Below are positions 32,671-46,707 of a stretch of DNA of 64,000 nt, piece by piece. A model generated the notes under the pieces. The model worked only from the letters and a program-made list of their open reading frames with translations, searched no databases and was not told the origin of the DNA. Positions within the stretch are counted from its first letter, which is position 1. Each line of letters starts with the position of its first letter. The translations under genes and the position numbers were made by a program. Source of the stretch: Chelydra serpentina (lineage: Eukaryota; Chordata; Testudines; Chelydridae); contig JBAIAC010000042.1 in assembly GCA_037349315.1 (NCBI GenBank), positions 5,270,001-5,334,000 of the forward strand. Direction: 5' to 3'.

Positions 32671-32925
32671 CTACTTCTTGTTCAGCCAATTGCTAAGACA
32701 AACCAGTTTGTTTGCATTTACGGGAGATAATGCTGCCCTCTTCTTGTTTACAATGTCGCCTGAAAGTGAGAACAGGCATTCGCATGTCAGTTTTGTAGCC
32801 GGCATTGCAAGGTATTTACATGCCAGATATGTTAAACATTCGTATTCCCTTTCATGCTTCGGCCACCAACCCAGAGGACATGCTTCTATGCTGATGACGC
32901 TCGTTAAAAAAAATAATGCATTCAT
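32671..32925 (-). pseudogene. hAT transposase C-terminal fragment (left arm)
   Basis: An 84-codon frame with the hAT C-terminal dimerisation pattern: W-W near the start, YLAMPATKLTCECLFSLSGD, then RAALSPVNANKLVCL. The N-terminal and catalytic parts are absent. Confidence 0.7.
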
Positions 32926-32955
32926 TAAATTTGTGACTGAAGTCCTTGAGGGAGA

Positions 32956-33339
32956 TTGTATGTATCTGACTCAATTTTATCCGCTTTCTGCCATATATCC
33001 CATGTTATAGCAGTTTCAGATGATGACTCAGCACATGTTGTTCATTTTAAGAACACTTTCACTGCAGATTTGACAAAACGCAAAGAAGGTACCAATGTGA
33101 GATTTCTAATGATAGATACAGCACTCGACCCAAGGTTTAAGAATCTGAAGTGCCTTCCAAAATCTGAGAGGGACGAGGTGTGGAGCTTTCTTTCAGAAAT
33201 CTTAAAAGAGCAACACTCCAATGCAGAAACTACAGAACCCGAACCACCAAAATATAAAATCAACCTTCTGCTGGTGGCGTCTGACTCAGATAATGAAAAT
33301 GAACCTGCGTCTGTCCTCACTGGTTTGGATTGTTATTGA
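32956..33339 (+). pseudogene. hAT transposase internal fragment (right arm)
   Basis: TALDPRFKNLKCLPKSERDE is typical of the ZBED/hAT transposase region that precedes the dimerisation domain. The frame stops at TGLDCY before the domain, which continues in broken form to 33550. Confidence 0.7.
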
Positions 33340-33931
33340 ACAGTACCCGTCATCAGCATGGACACATGTCCCCTGGAATGATGGTTGAAGCATGAAGGGA
33401 CATATGAATCTTTAGCACATCTGACATGTAAAATTCTTGCCGGCTACACCCGTTCTCACTTTCGGGTGAACAAGAAGTGGGCAGCATTATATCCTACAAA
33501 TGTAAACAAACTTGTTTGTCTGAGTGATTGGCTGAACAAGAAGGAGGACTGAGTAGACTTGTAGGCGCTAAAGTTTTACATTGTTTTATTTTTGAATGCA
33601 GTTGTTTTTTGTACATAACTCTACATTTGTAAGTTCAATTTTCATGATAAAGAGATTGCACTACAGTACTTGTATTACATGATCTGAAAAATATTATTTC
33701 TTTTGTATTTTACAGTGCAAATATTTGCAATAAAAATAAATATAAAGTGAGCACTGTACACATTGTATTGTGTTTATAATTGAAATCAATATATTTGAAA
33801 ATGTAGAAAACATCAAAAAATATTTAAATAAATGGTATTCTATTGTTTTAACAGTGCGATTAATTGCACAATTAATTTTTTTAATCACACGAGTAATCGT
33901 GGTCATTTTAAAAAATTGCTTTACAGCCCTA

Positions 33932-35065
33932 ATACAAATGTACATATCCCTGTCCAAATACTTGTAATGTTGTTGGGGTTTTTTTGCAGATTCAATAGAA
34001 AAAATAATCATAGAATCATAGGACTGGAAGGGACCTCAAGAGGTCATCTAGTCCAGTCCCCTGCACTCATGGCAGGACTAAGTATTATCTAGACCATCCT
34101 GGCAGGTGTTTGTCTAATCTGCCATTAAAAGCCTCTAATGATGGAGATTCCACAACCTCCCTTGCCAATTTATTCCAGTGCTTAACCACACTGACAGTTA
34201 GGAACTTTTTCCTAATGTTCAACTTAAACCTCCCTTGCTGCAATTTAAGCCCACTGCTTCTTGTCAGTTAAGAACAATTTTTCTCCCTCCTCCTTGAAGA
34301 AACTTTTACATACTTGAAAACTGCTATCATGTCCCCTCTCAGTCTTCTCTTTTCCAGACTAAACAAACCCATTTTTTTCAATCTTCCCTCACAGGTCATG
34401 TTTTTTAGACCTTTAATCATTTTTGTTGCTCTTCTCTGGCCTTTCTCCAATTTGTCCACATCTTTCCTGAAATGTGGCACCCAGAGCTGGACACAATACT
34501 CCAGCTGAGGCCTAATCAGCGTGGAGTAGAGCAGAAGAATGTCTTCTCGTGTCTTGCTAATGGACAGTTGTATTTTGGTGCTCCTGACCCTCGCTGCCTC
34601 TCCCCACCCCATACCCTCTGGCCTCCACTGATCTCCTCTGACCACCACTGCCCCCACCCCAGGCTCTCCATCACCCCCTGGGCCCCACTGCTTCCCCCCA
34701 ATTGCCCCAAATTCCCTCCTGCAGCATCACACCCCAGGCTCACCCCACTGCTTGCCTCTTGACCATGGCTGCCAGTAAGGCCAGGCCTGATGAAGCCCCA
34801 CCACCCTGGCCTGAAGCCCAGAGCCGGAGTCCCATGGCTGGAGCAGGGGGGTACAGGATGGCTGAGGCCCAGAGCCCCAGACCTGCAGCTGGGATAGAGG
34901 GGCTGAAGCCTGGAGCCATTGCCCCAAGGCTGAATGGGGTGAAGGGGGTTAAGCCCACCCCTGGGGCCCCGTAACTGAAACTGGGGGCGGGGGGGACTGA
35001 AGCCCTCCCCTGGAGCCCTTGCGCACTGCAGGGAGGGGCCACTCCCCAATCCCTGCCCAGGAGGC
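33932..35065. repeat. Composite repeat related to 2131-3122, split by a CR1
   Basis: 33960-34010 shares GTTGGGGTTTTTTTGCAGAT with 2368-2400, and 34760-35040 shares the GC-rich CCCATGGCTGGAGC text with 2890. The CR1 at 34011-34560 sits inside it. Confidence 0.4.
34011..34560 (-). mobile_element. CR1 LINE, 3' end with ORF2 C-terminus
   Basis: Minus orientation, 3' tail ATCATAGAATCATAGGACTG at the left. The minus frame 34268-34657 contains the conserved CR1 ORF2 end: [53 protein letters not shown]. Truncated at its 5' side. Confidence 0.92.
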
Positions 35066-35093
35066 TACTCTAGACTCTGCCAGGCTGGGGAAT

Positions 35094-35335
35094 ACACTCA
35101 GGCTGTGTCCACACTACAAGGGCTACAGCGGCACAGCGACTGCCCTGCAGGAACACGGCTACAGCTCTGTAGTGTGGACGCGTCCTACAGCAGTGGCAGG
35201 GGTTTGTCCATCAGATAACCCACCTCTCCAACTGGCAGCGGTCTCCCGTCTGTCAAGCTGCATCCACAATGGGGGTCAGGTGGACTTAACTACAGCGCTC
35301 AGGGCTCAAAACTTGGCCTAGCCCTGAGTGTGTGA
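35094..35335. mobile_element. MITE of the GTCCACACTACA family, copy in gene B
   Basis: GGCTGTGTCCACACTACAAG with internal CTACAGCTCTGTAGTGTGGA. The same element stands at the equivalent place in gene D (54381-54990) after GCTGGG(G)AATACA(C/G)TCAGG. Gene A is empty there (CTGGGGAAACCCTCAGTCAC). Confidence 0.65.
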
Positions 35336-35779
35336 GAACCAACCCTGGGAGCGGGTGCTGAGATGTAGCATCTCCCAAAGGGGGGGGGGGGGGAGCCCCT
35401 TGACCCTTCAACATCCTTTTCTGCAGACACTGCAGATTTCTCACCCCCACTGCTGTCGCCTGTAACCCCTCTATGCCCCGGGGTTCCCCACTGATACTGT
35501 CTGGCTGGGCCTTAGCCACCTTCTTAGCCCTGGTGCCTAACTACCCGTCTCTGATTTTCCCCATCTCCTTCCCCGGCCTCCGGCGCTTTCACCCCCCTGC
35601 ACATCAGTCTGGCCCCTGCCCGGATTCTGGACCCACATTTGACTCCTCTGCCCCCTCGTACCCCTAGGGCCAGCAGAGCCCCTTGGCCCCCCACGCGGGA
35701 GTCAGTGAGCGGCACCCTTCACCCGAGCACCCACAGCAGCAAAGCAGCAGATGGTGGGGGCAGCGGATGGCGGCAGCTC
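35336..35779 (-). other. Gene B intron 1, promoter-proximal part
   Basis: GC-rich, unique in this window, with a G11-12 homopolymer at about 35383. No gene found. Confidence 0.4.
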
Positions 35780-36310
35780 CCCCGTGTGTCTGTCCCAGCC
35801 CCCAGCCCGCCCGGCCTGGCTCCCCCCGCCCCGCACACACCGGGGGCCGGCGGCAGCTTTCCCGGGCCCGGGGCAGGGAATCGCAGCCAGCTCCGCTGGG
35901 AGCAGCCTGGGGCCAAACCCTCCCCCTGCAGCCCGGGGGTGACAGGGGGGGGGGGCGGGCGGGTCTCTCTCACCTTCCTCCGAGCGGGGCCCCCGGGGCC
36001 GGGAAGGGGCCCTGGCCGGGCTGGGGGCTCTGCCCTGGGAGAGGCTCCTGGGGAGCAGCGGGAAGGGCCCGGCTGGAGATTCCCCTCTCCCGGCTGCAGC
36101 CCGGGCTCCGGGCTCCCCGCACCAGCCGCCGGGGCTCGGGGATCCCGCCAGGAGCCTGGGAGCCGGAGTCACCGCAGCGGCTGCGAGTCACTTCCTGCTA
36201 CCGGGACGCAGGGAGCCCGGCCATTGTTCCCACCCAGCTGCTCCTGGGTCCTAGCGATCAACGCACCACGCTGCAGCCCCCTGGGGGCCCCACCTCCCCT
36301 GGCCACCGGC
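35780..36310 (-). promoter_or_regulatory. CpG-island promoter and non-coding exon 1 of gene B
   Basis: The exon-1 donor GGAAG/GTGAGAGAG lies at 35973 on minus. The CpG-rich body matches the other islands over about 350 bp, including CACCAGCCGCCGGGGCTCGG. ETS-like CAGGAAGTGA on minus at about 36190. Confidence 0.75.
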
Positions 36311-37508
36311 AGTTTTCCCCGCATTAAGGGGGCATCGTGCACAGAGCCAACGTGCCCATGGGAGGGCAGACAGGAGGCGCCCAGATCCCTGGAAAGGGGG
36401 TTTCTGTGCAGGCTTCTTGGGATTGCTCCAGAGAGTCCCCAGTATCCAGGGACACATGGGGTTGACGGGGACTTTGTGTGTGTGATTCGCTCTGGTAACA
36501 GACTGGCACAGGGAGCAGTTGGTCAGAGCTGATCTCTTGTCTGCACCCCACATTCACTAGCTACCAGCCCTGGGCCGGAGCTCCCAGCTCTGCTCCCCTG
36601 GCTTGGAACATGGAGCTGTCAGAGCTTTGCCACCAGGTTCCTGGAAGTGTGTGTAGGGCTGGATTAACCCATCCCTGGGTTCTAGGCCAAACCCCCTTGT
36701 GTGTCCCCCCCACCCACCAGGGATTGCCTTTGCCCTTCTCCCAACTGGCTCCCCCATGTGGGCACTGACCTCAGCTCCCTCTCACACACCTGCATGTCAC
36801 CAGCAAACTCCAGCCGGTCTGATTCAGGGACTGCTGCTCTGCCCACTTGTGCCCTGGTGCAGGGGGATCACAGCACAACTCACTCCATTTCAACCCTGGC
36901 CCCCACCAGGTGTCAATAGCAATCAGATTTGGCCTCTCCCAAAATGGGGGCCAGGCCTGGGACAATCTTGAGTGGGCACTGTGCCACCTGTCACTGGATA
37001 CCCACGAAAATCCCCGATGAGCAGTTCCCCAAGGACTAGTGTGACCCTGAGAGCATCCCAATGCCAGAGGGCCAGGGGCTCCCTGGGAGCTGGCAGTGAG
37101 TTTCAGCTGCCTTGACCAGCCCAACTCATTGGGGCCATGATCGGTATCTAAAAGGAGTCATTGGAAACGAGTAACTCATTGATCAGTCACATGCTTGTGT
37201 GAGATGTGTGTGGGCCACACACAAAGAATTAGAAACACAGGCTGGAAAATGTTCTTAAAATGTGTTTGTCGGCCAAGGCTTATGGCACCCCTGCCCTAAA
37301 CAAAGGAATGTGGTTCTTCCACTTGCTGGAACCTGTCTCCAATGTAAATGGAGTGAGGACAATGAAATTACATTTGCACCAAGGGCAGACAAAGCCAGCA
37401 GGTGAACCACTTCTCACTCTCAATGGGAGATGGAAGCAGCAGCTGCAAAAAAATCTTCCTGCCTCCTGAAGTGAGGTCACTGAACTTTAGAAACTATAAC
37501 CAGGCCAC
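36311..37508. other. Promoter-upstream flank B merging into the far-3' flank of gene C
   Basis: 36311-36960 is the duplicated promoter-upstream flank. 36980-37500 is the duplicated 3' flank (paralog of 19735-20330 and 45640-47300). No gene. Confidence 0.45.
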
Positions 37509-37518
37509 AAAAGCAGCT

Positions 37519-37601
37519 AGTCTCTGTTAGTCTATAAGGTGCCACAGGACCCTTTGTCGCTTCTGCAGATCCAGACTAACACGGCTACCCCTCTGATACT
37601 T
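37519..37601 (-). repeat. Short interspersed repeat arm with about 10-bp target duplication
   Basis: GTTAGTCTATAAGGTGCCAC to CTACCCCTCTGATACTT on plus, that is minus orientation. Flanked by AAAAGCAGCT (37509-37518) and AAAACCAGCT (37602-37611). B and D have the uninterrupted CACAAAG(C/T)CAGCTTG. Confidence 0.8.
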
Positions 37602-37611
37602 AAAACCAGCT

Positions 37612-38539
37612 TGGCATCCATTACTGAGCAGTGACCACAGGGCCGAGTTCCTGTACATCTGAGAAAAGTAGAACCTTCCAGCCAAGGGGGCTGAAAGTCC
37701 CCAGACACTGAATCTAGGCAAGAAACCTGCTTAGACCAAGACGGTAACTTACTGCAGTTAAATGTATGTTTCAAAGCATGTTTTGTCTGCAACCTTCCGT
37801 ATTGCTTTCACTCTTACTAGACATCCCTTAATCCTAGGTCATATGGGAATAAATTTATTTTTAGCTTTACAACAAACCATCTCAGTGCTGCAGATCACCG
37901 TGAAATGCAATGCGAGTCCTCAGCTAACCTAACAGGTCGGGGCTGTGCGCTGTCTCTTTAAGAGAGCTGGAAAGTTACTAAAGTTCTGTGAGTGCTACGC
38001 TCAGGAGGATCTGACACTACAGGGCAGCCGGCTTTGGGGTGACTCAGGTTTGGGGAGCGAGTTGGGGTGACTCAGAAAAGAGGAACTGAAGCTGGTGGAA
38101 GCCAGTGAGAGGCACTGGTGCTGTGCACAGGCTGCTGGTGTGAGGGCTCTGAACCACCCCCGCATAACAGACGGACACACCCAGGATTACAGGGCAGGCG
38201 GTGACGCTGGTCTGGGTTGAACATCACAACATCACTTGACCAGTTTGACCGGAGACCACTGCTTTGGTATCACACACAGCACTGGAATTTACTGATAGCA
38301 AAACAATAGGAAATTTATTTGAAGAGAGACAAGAGATCTAAACAGAAACCAGGGGGAGAGATGGAGTCACATGGTCACCTGCAAAACCAAAATCAGAAAG
38401 GTTGAACTAGGGCCCACCCTCATTAGAAGTTCCCTTTTCTATCTGATAAACTAGATCCTCACCCCAAAGTTCAGGCTGTCAGAGGGTGCGTTAGCCCCAA
38501 GGAGCCGGGTCCAGCCTTCTACCATCTGGGAAGATCCCC
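37612..38539. other. Gene C far-3' flank
   Basis: Near-identical to 47300-48740 of gene D except for the hAT element there, and homologous to 20340-21030 of B. At about 38520 it jumps to sequence that in B lies at about 25245, so some 4.2 kb is missing, including the conserved poly(A) block. Confidence 0.5.
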
Positions 38540-39605
38540 GCAGGGGAACTCAGTGACTCAGACCATCACTTTGCTAATGGGGGCTCAGAATCAAGAAGAT
38601 GCTCAGGGTCAGTTTGACTAGGAAGAGTGGGGGAGGGGCAGACGACATGTGCTAGCTAAGCCTGACCTCTTCGCCCCCCACAAAAGGCCCTGTGGGAATC
38701 AGCCCCTCTCAGTGGTGCTGTTTGAATGCAGAGGGGGCAGGGAGAAGGGGCAGAGGGGGTGAGTGATGAGATGCAGCACTTCTCTACCCGTGTGCTCTGC
38801 CTCGCCTCTTATCCCACGATCCCCAAACACTCGATAGCCCCAGCACCCAGCTCCCTCTGCTTTCCAGCTCCTCCAGCCCAACCATTCAATCCCCAGTGTC
38901 CTCCCCATAACTCACTGGCCTGGTCCCTTAACGGTTGATCCCTCAGAGCCCAGGGGGATTCAGGGAAGGGAGGAGTTTCCAGCCCCCAGGGACACTCCCC
39001 CCTGCAGGGAACAGCTCCAGATAAGTGGGGGAGCCGAGCCCAGCCCAGGGCCTGGGAACAGGGAAGAGGGATAGCTCAGTGGTTTGAGCATTGGTCTGCT
39101 AAACCCATGGTTGTGAGTTCAATCCTTGAGGGGGCCATTTAGGGATCTGGGGCAAAACTTGGGGATTGGTCCTGCTTTGAGCAGCGGTTAGACTAGATGA
39201 CCTCCTGAGGTCCCTTCCAACCCTGATATTCTATGACAGGTGTCTAGAGTGAAGGTGGGGCCTGGCACAAGTGTCTTTCTCCTCCTCTCCATGGCAGGAG
39301 GATCCCGGCTGGGAGAGGGGGGAACTTCAGCCAGGCAGAGGGAGCGGCTGGAGGAATTTCTCTCTCTCCCTTCCCCCACCTGTGGCCCATCAGCTGAGCA
39401 GCCAGAGCTGGGGCAGGGAGGAGGGGCTGATCGGGGCTTCTCTTCCTCTGCCTGGGGTTTGCTTAGACCAGGCAGAGCCAGAGGGTCACTGACTGGCTGC
39501 TGCTGGATCCTCACCCCAGTGATGGGCAGCTGGATTGGGAGCCAAACGCCCCTGATGTGTGTGGGAACGAGATAATGGGTTTGTCACCATGCCCAGTCCT
39601 AGTCA
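38540..39605 (-). other. 3' flank or 3'UTR of gene C, four-fold duplicated
   Basis: Paralog of 7535-9017, 24852-26357 and 48740-49625. It contains the tRNA-derived SINE at 39066. Confidence 0.55.
39066..39236 (+). mobile_element. tRNA-derived SINE (turtle Cry I type)
   Basis: A tRNA-like head with box A (TAGCTCAGTGG) and box B (GTTGTGAGTTCAATCC), then CTTGAGGGGGCCATTTAGGG and a 3' tail GATGACCTCCTGAGGTCCCT ending in GATATTCTATGA. The tail equals the CR1 3' end seen at 51632 in reverse. This head-tail pairing is known for the polymerase III SINE of cryptodiran turtles and is the best taxonomic marker in the window. Confidence 0.9.
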
Positions 39606-39702
39606 GGGCCCTGAGAGAATTTCCCTGCTGCGTGGAGGAGTCTCCCATGTCCAATGTGGTCTTAGCTACACTTAGAGAATTTTCCATGCTAAAGGCATCT
39701 CA

Positions 39703-39976
39703 GGGTCTGTCTACACAGCAACTAGGCACCTGCTGCGGCTGGCCTGTACCAGCCGACTTGGACTCCCGGGGCTCGTTCATTGCTGTACAGATTTCCAGGG
39801 TTATTCTGGAGCCTTGTCTCTAGGACCCTGTGAAGTGGGAGGGTCCCAGAGCCCAGGCTCCAGCCATGCCTGGAAGTTCACATAGGAATGAACCAGCCCT
39901 GCAGCCCGAGCCCCATGAGCCTGCATTGGCTGTCATGGGTCAGCCACGGGTTTTTCTTTGCTGTGCAGACAGATCC
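39703..39976. mobile_element. MITE with GGGTCTGTCTACACAGCAA ends, gene C copy
   Basis: Inverted ends GGGTCTGTCTACACAGCAA and TTTGCTGTGCAGACAGATCC. It sits just past the finger exon, inside the decayed finger zone, at the same point as the copy downstream of gene D. Genes A and B lack it. Confidence 0.8.
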
Positions 39977-40247
39977 TAAGGGGTCTCTACCCTGGGTGGG
40001 TTTGCTGCCGTTTTATACTCCTGGAGCACCAGATGAAGCTTCCCCCGCGTTCAAAGTCTCTCTCTTGTGGGGCCTCTTCAATGTATGATCATGGGTGAGC
40101 TCTGACTGAATCTTTTCCCACAGTTAAAGTATTTCTAAGAGCTGTCTCCTCTGTGTAGTCACTGATGTTTCAGTGAGCGTCGAGCTGTTCTTGAAGCTTT
40201 TCCCACAATCCAAGCCTTCTCGGGTTTCCTCTCTTTTGTGGATGATC
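39977..40247 (-). pseudogene. Out-of-frame finger remnants after gene C
   Basis: In another minus frame (40124-40250) the finger pattern goes on: [17 protein letters not shown], then [15 protein letters not shown]. They follow directly from the frameshift in finger 15 of gene C. Confidence 0.7.
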
Positions 40248-43973
<3,726 letters not shown>

Positions 43974-43997
<24 letters not shown>

Positions 43998-44030
43998 TTC
44001 CCTGCCCTGTCCTCCGGAAGACGGGACGAT
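43974..44030 (-). CDS. Gene C exon 2 with start codon (coding 43974-43997)
   Basis: Acceptor CGCTCCAG, 33-nt leader, [11 protein letters not shown], donor CAG/GTAGGG. Confidence 0.82.
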
Positions 44031-44929
44031 CTGGAGCGACACGTGGACGTGATTCCTCAGCCTGTCGGGGCGATGGGGGAGGTTTCAGAGGGGGCTGGAG
44101 TCCATGTCACACCCCGATTCCCCCCCAGGCTCTCTCCCTGCAGACAGACTGGTCCTGCAGGCTCCAGCTCAGGATTTGGTGAGGGCAAAGCTCGGGGCTC
44201 CCGCCGGGGCTGGTTCCAGTCGCCGGAGAAAGTCCCCACCTGGGCTGGGCACGGAGGGGGATCAATGAAGGTCTCTCCCCAGAACAGACCCCACCTGGGG
44301 AGCAGCAGCTGCTCAGTCTGGACTCCCAGATCACAATGGCATCTGCCCCAGGAAGCTCAACTCCAAGGCTCGAATATCAGGAGCAGAGAGAGACACACAC
44401 ACCCTCGCCGCCTCCTCTCCCTGAGCAATAGCCAGAGGCCCAGAGCCTTCTAGTGTGGTGACAACACCTGATGAATGAGCTGCCCTGGATTCCCCGTAGA
44501 GCCCCCAGGGACAGGTGATCTCATCGGCCCAACTGGACTCACCCCCTGCAAGAGACTGTCTCCGGTTTGACTGCGGTGTGGGTGAGAACTGAATCCATGG
44601 CACGGGGAAGCTGCCGTTGTATCTCTCACCATCCCTCCCCCTTTTCACTTACCTCGCTCTCCCTTCCCCAGCCAGCCTCCTCTTGCTCTCACATTTCCCT
44701 TCCCCCCCCCCAGCTCCCTCTCCCCACATCCCCCTTTTCCTTCACTAGATCCCACCACCCAGATTTCCCCCTAATCCAACCCTTGAGCTCCATAAGTCTC
44801 CCCTGTGCATTGATCCCCCTGCATTGCCTCATCTTCCATGCAGCGCCCCCTCGGCCCCCTTCAACCGCCTCCTGCCCGCGCACACATCCCTCCTTCCCCC
44901 CTACAAATCCCCTCTTGCCCTCCCACCTC
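44031..44929 (-). other. Gene C intron 1
   Basis: The shortest intron 1 of the four: duplicated sequence matching A (13659-14430, 15219-15900) without large insertions. It is the best stand-in for the ancestral intron. Confidence 0.5.
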
Positions 44930-45350
44930 CAGTCCCTCTTCTGCCCCCTCCCGGCTCCCCGCACACACCGGGGGCTGGCGGCAGCGTTCCCGGGCCCGGG
45001 GCAGGGAATCGCAGCCAGCTCCGCTGGGAGCAGCCTGGGGCCAAACCCTCCCCCTGCAGCCGGGGGGGGGCGGGTCTCTCTCACCTTCCCTCCGAGCGGG
45101 GCCCCCCGGGGCAGGGGCCGGGCCGAGAAGGGGCCCTGGCCGGGCTGGGGGCTCTGCCCTGGGAGAGGCTCCTGGGGAGCAGCGGGAAGGGCCCGGCTGG
45201 AGATTCCCCTCTCCCGGCTGCAGCCTGGGCTCCGGGCTCCCCGCACCAGCCGCCGGGGCTCGGGGATGTCGCTGGGAGCCGGAGTTACCGCAGCGGCAAG
45301 GAAATTCGAATCGGATTCACTTCCTGACTCGCAGAGAGCTCCTCCTGGGT
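44930..45350 (-). promoter_or_regulatory. CpG-island promoter and non-coding exon 1 of gene C
   Basis: Exon-1 donor GGAAG/GTGAGAGAG at 45085 on minus. The body matches the other islands but the distal part is shortened and altered (GCGGCAAGGAAATTCGAATC at about 45291). ETS-like CAGGAAGTGA on minus at about 45320. Confidence 0.75.
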
Positions 45351-45846
45351 CCTAGCGACAAGCCGATTCCATTGCGCTGCTGCCCCCCCAACCCCCACAC
45401 CGGGATCCCTTCTGCTCCTCTCCCGACTGGCTCCCCCATGTGGGCACCGACTGCAGCTCCTTGTCGCACACCTGCATGTCACCGACACCAGCAAACTCCA
45501 GCTGGTCTGATTCCCCCCGGCTACACCAGCCCTGCCTTTGCCCTGCAGGGTAACAACAGCTCCCAGCCCCTGAGCCCTTTCAACGTGTGTGCCCCTGGGG
45601 TATCCAGCCCCATCATTGGATACCCACAGTAATCCCTGATCTGCAGCTCCCTAAGGACCGGTGCACCTTTCCAACCCTGAGAGCATCCCAATGCCAGAGG
45701 CTCCCTGGGAGCTGGCAGTGAGTTTCACTTGACCAGCCCAACGCACTGGGTCCATGATCGGTATCTAAAAGGTGTCACTGGCAACTAACAACTCACTGAT
45801 CAGCCAGATTCTGGCATGGGTGGCAATACGTGAAGCATTAGAAACA
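45351..45846. other. Upstream flank C merging into far-3' flank of gene D
   Basis: 45640-45760 is the duplicated block with GAGAGCATCCCAATGCCAGA. No gene found. Confidence 0.4.
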
Positions 45847-45860
45847 CCTGCTGCAAGATG

Positions 45861-46055
45861 ACAGGTTTCAGAGTAGCAGCCCTGTTAGTCTGTATCCGCA
45901 CAAAGAACAGGATTACTTGTGGCACCTTAGAGACTAACACATTTATTTAAGCATAAGCTTTCGTGGGCTACAGCCCACTTCATCGGATGCATAACATACA
46001 TATGCTTAATTTATGCTTAAATACATTTGTTAGTGTCTAAGGTGCCACAAATACT
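45861..46055. mobile_element. Palindromic repeat insertion with 14-bp target duplication
   Basis: A full arm (GGTTTCAGAGTAGCAGCC to CCCACTTCATCGGATGCAT) is followed by part of the same arm inverted (GCTTAAATACATTTGTTAGT to AAGGTGCCACAAATACT). The whole is flanked by CCTGCTGCAAGATG at 45847-45860 and 46056-46069, so both arms entered as one unit. Confidence 0.85.
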
Positions 46056-46084
46056 CCTGCTGCAAGATGTTCTTAAAATGTGTT

Positions 46085-46707
46085 AAGTATCAGAGGGGTA
46101 GCCGTGTTAGTCTGGATCTGCAGAAGCGACAAAGGGTCCACACCATCACGGGTTCATTCACCTGCACATCCACCAATGTAATATATGCCATAATATGCCA
46201 GCAATGCCCCTCTGCTATGTACATCGGTCAAACTGGACAGTCCTTACGCAAAAGGATAAATGGACACAAATCAGATAGAAGGAATGGCAATATACAAAAG
46301 CCTGTAGGAGAACACTTCAACCTCCCTGGACACACAATAGCAGATTTAAAGGTAGCCATCCTGCAGCAAAAAAACTTCAGGACCAGACTCCAAAGAGAAA
46401 CTGCCGAGCTTCAGTTCATTTGCAAATTTGACACCATCAGCTCAGGACTAAACAAAGACTATGAATGGCTAGCCAACTACAAAAGCAGTTTCTCCTCCCT
46501 TGGTGTTCACACCTCAACTGCTAGAAGAGGGCCTCACCCTCCCTGATTAGCTTACCTCATTATCTCTAGCCTGAATCTTCCCTGTACATTTATATCTGCC
46601 TCTGGACATTTTCACTGCTTGCATCCGAAGAAGTGGGTATTGACCCACGAAAGCTTATGCTTCAATACCTCTGTTAGTCTATAAGGTGCCACAGGACCCT
46701 TTGTCGC
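46085..46707 (+). mobile_element. Penelope-like element fragment inside inverted arms, 15-bp target duplication
   Basis: Left arm 46086-46139 (AGTATCAGAGGGGTAGCCGT to CGACAAAGGGTCC), body 46140-46620, right inverted arm 46621-46710 (GCATCCGAAGAAGTGGGTAT to TTTGTCGCTTC). The direct repeats TTCTTAAAATGTGTT at 46070-46084 and 46708-46722 flank it. Gene C's flank has the empty site at about 37253. The body encodes the GIY-YIG domain; the reverse transcriptase part is missing. Confidence 0.8.
46133..46546 (+). pseudogene. GIY-YIG endonuclease C-terminal fragment of a Penelope-like retroelement
   Basis: The open frame continues from the left repeat arm without a start of its own. Residues NVIYAIICQQC (degenerate GIY) are followed after 7 residues by MYIGQTGQSLRKRINGHKSD (YIG with the conserved R and H), then GEHFNLPGHTIADLKVAILQ and a C-terminal LANYKSSFSS. 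This order is that of the endonuclease at the C-terminus of Penelope-like proteins. The polymerase domain is absent, so it is a 5'-truncated copy. About 138 codons are open, suggesting a fairly recent insertion. Confidence 0.78.

Larger units (their letters stand above)
32316..33931. mobile_element. hAT transposon remnant with long inverted arms, both carrying transposase C-termini
   Basis: The two arms (32316-32935 and 33360-33931) are reverse complements of each other over several hundred bp. Each ends in the same hAT transposase C-terminal segment. On minus at 32671-32925 the frame retains the dimerisation motif (CLFSLSGDIVNKKRAALSP, LSNWLNKK). On plus, 32956-33339 holds DTALDPRFKNLK and SERDEVWSFL, and 33470-33545 repeats LSDWLNKK. 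The right end TTACAGCCCTA fits a hAT terminus. Stops and shifts make it inactive. Confidence 0.75.

Noticed and set aside
33042..33320. Minus-strand open frame
   Set aside because: It is the antisense of the hAT transposase fragment read on plus.
38281..38330. AATAAA on minus at about 38320 and 48487 as gene C and D poly(A) signal
   Set aside because: Lies in far-3' flank that is also in B, where the better candidate is elsewhere; only the hexamer supports it.
39066..39236. A functional tRNA gene
   Set aside because: Boxes A and B are present but the cloverleaf is not intact and a CR1-like tail follows; it is a SINE.
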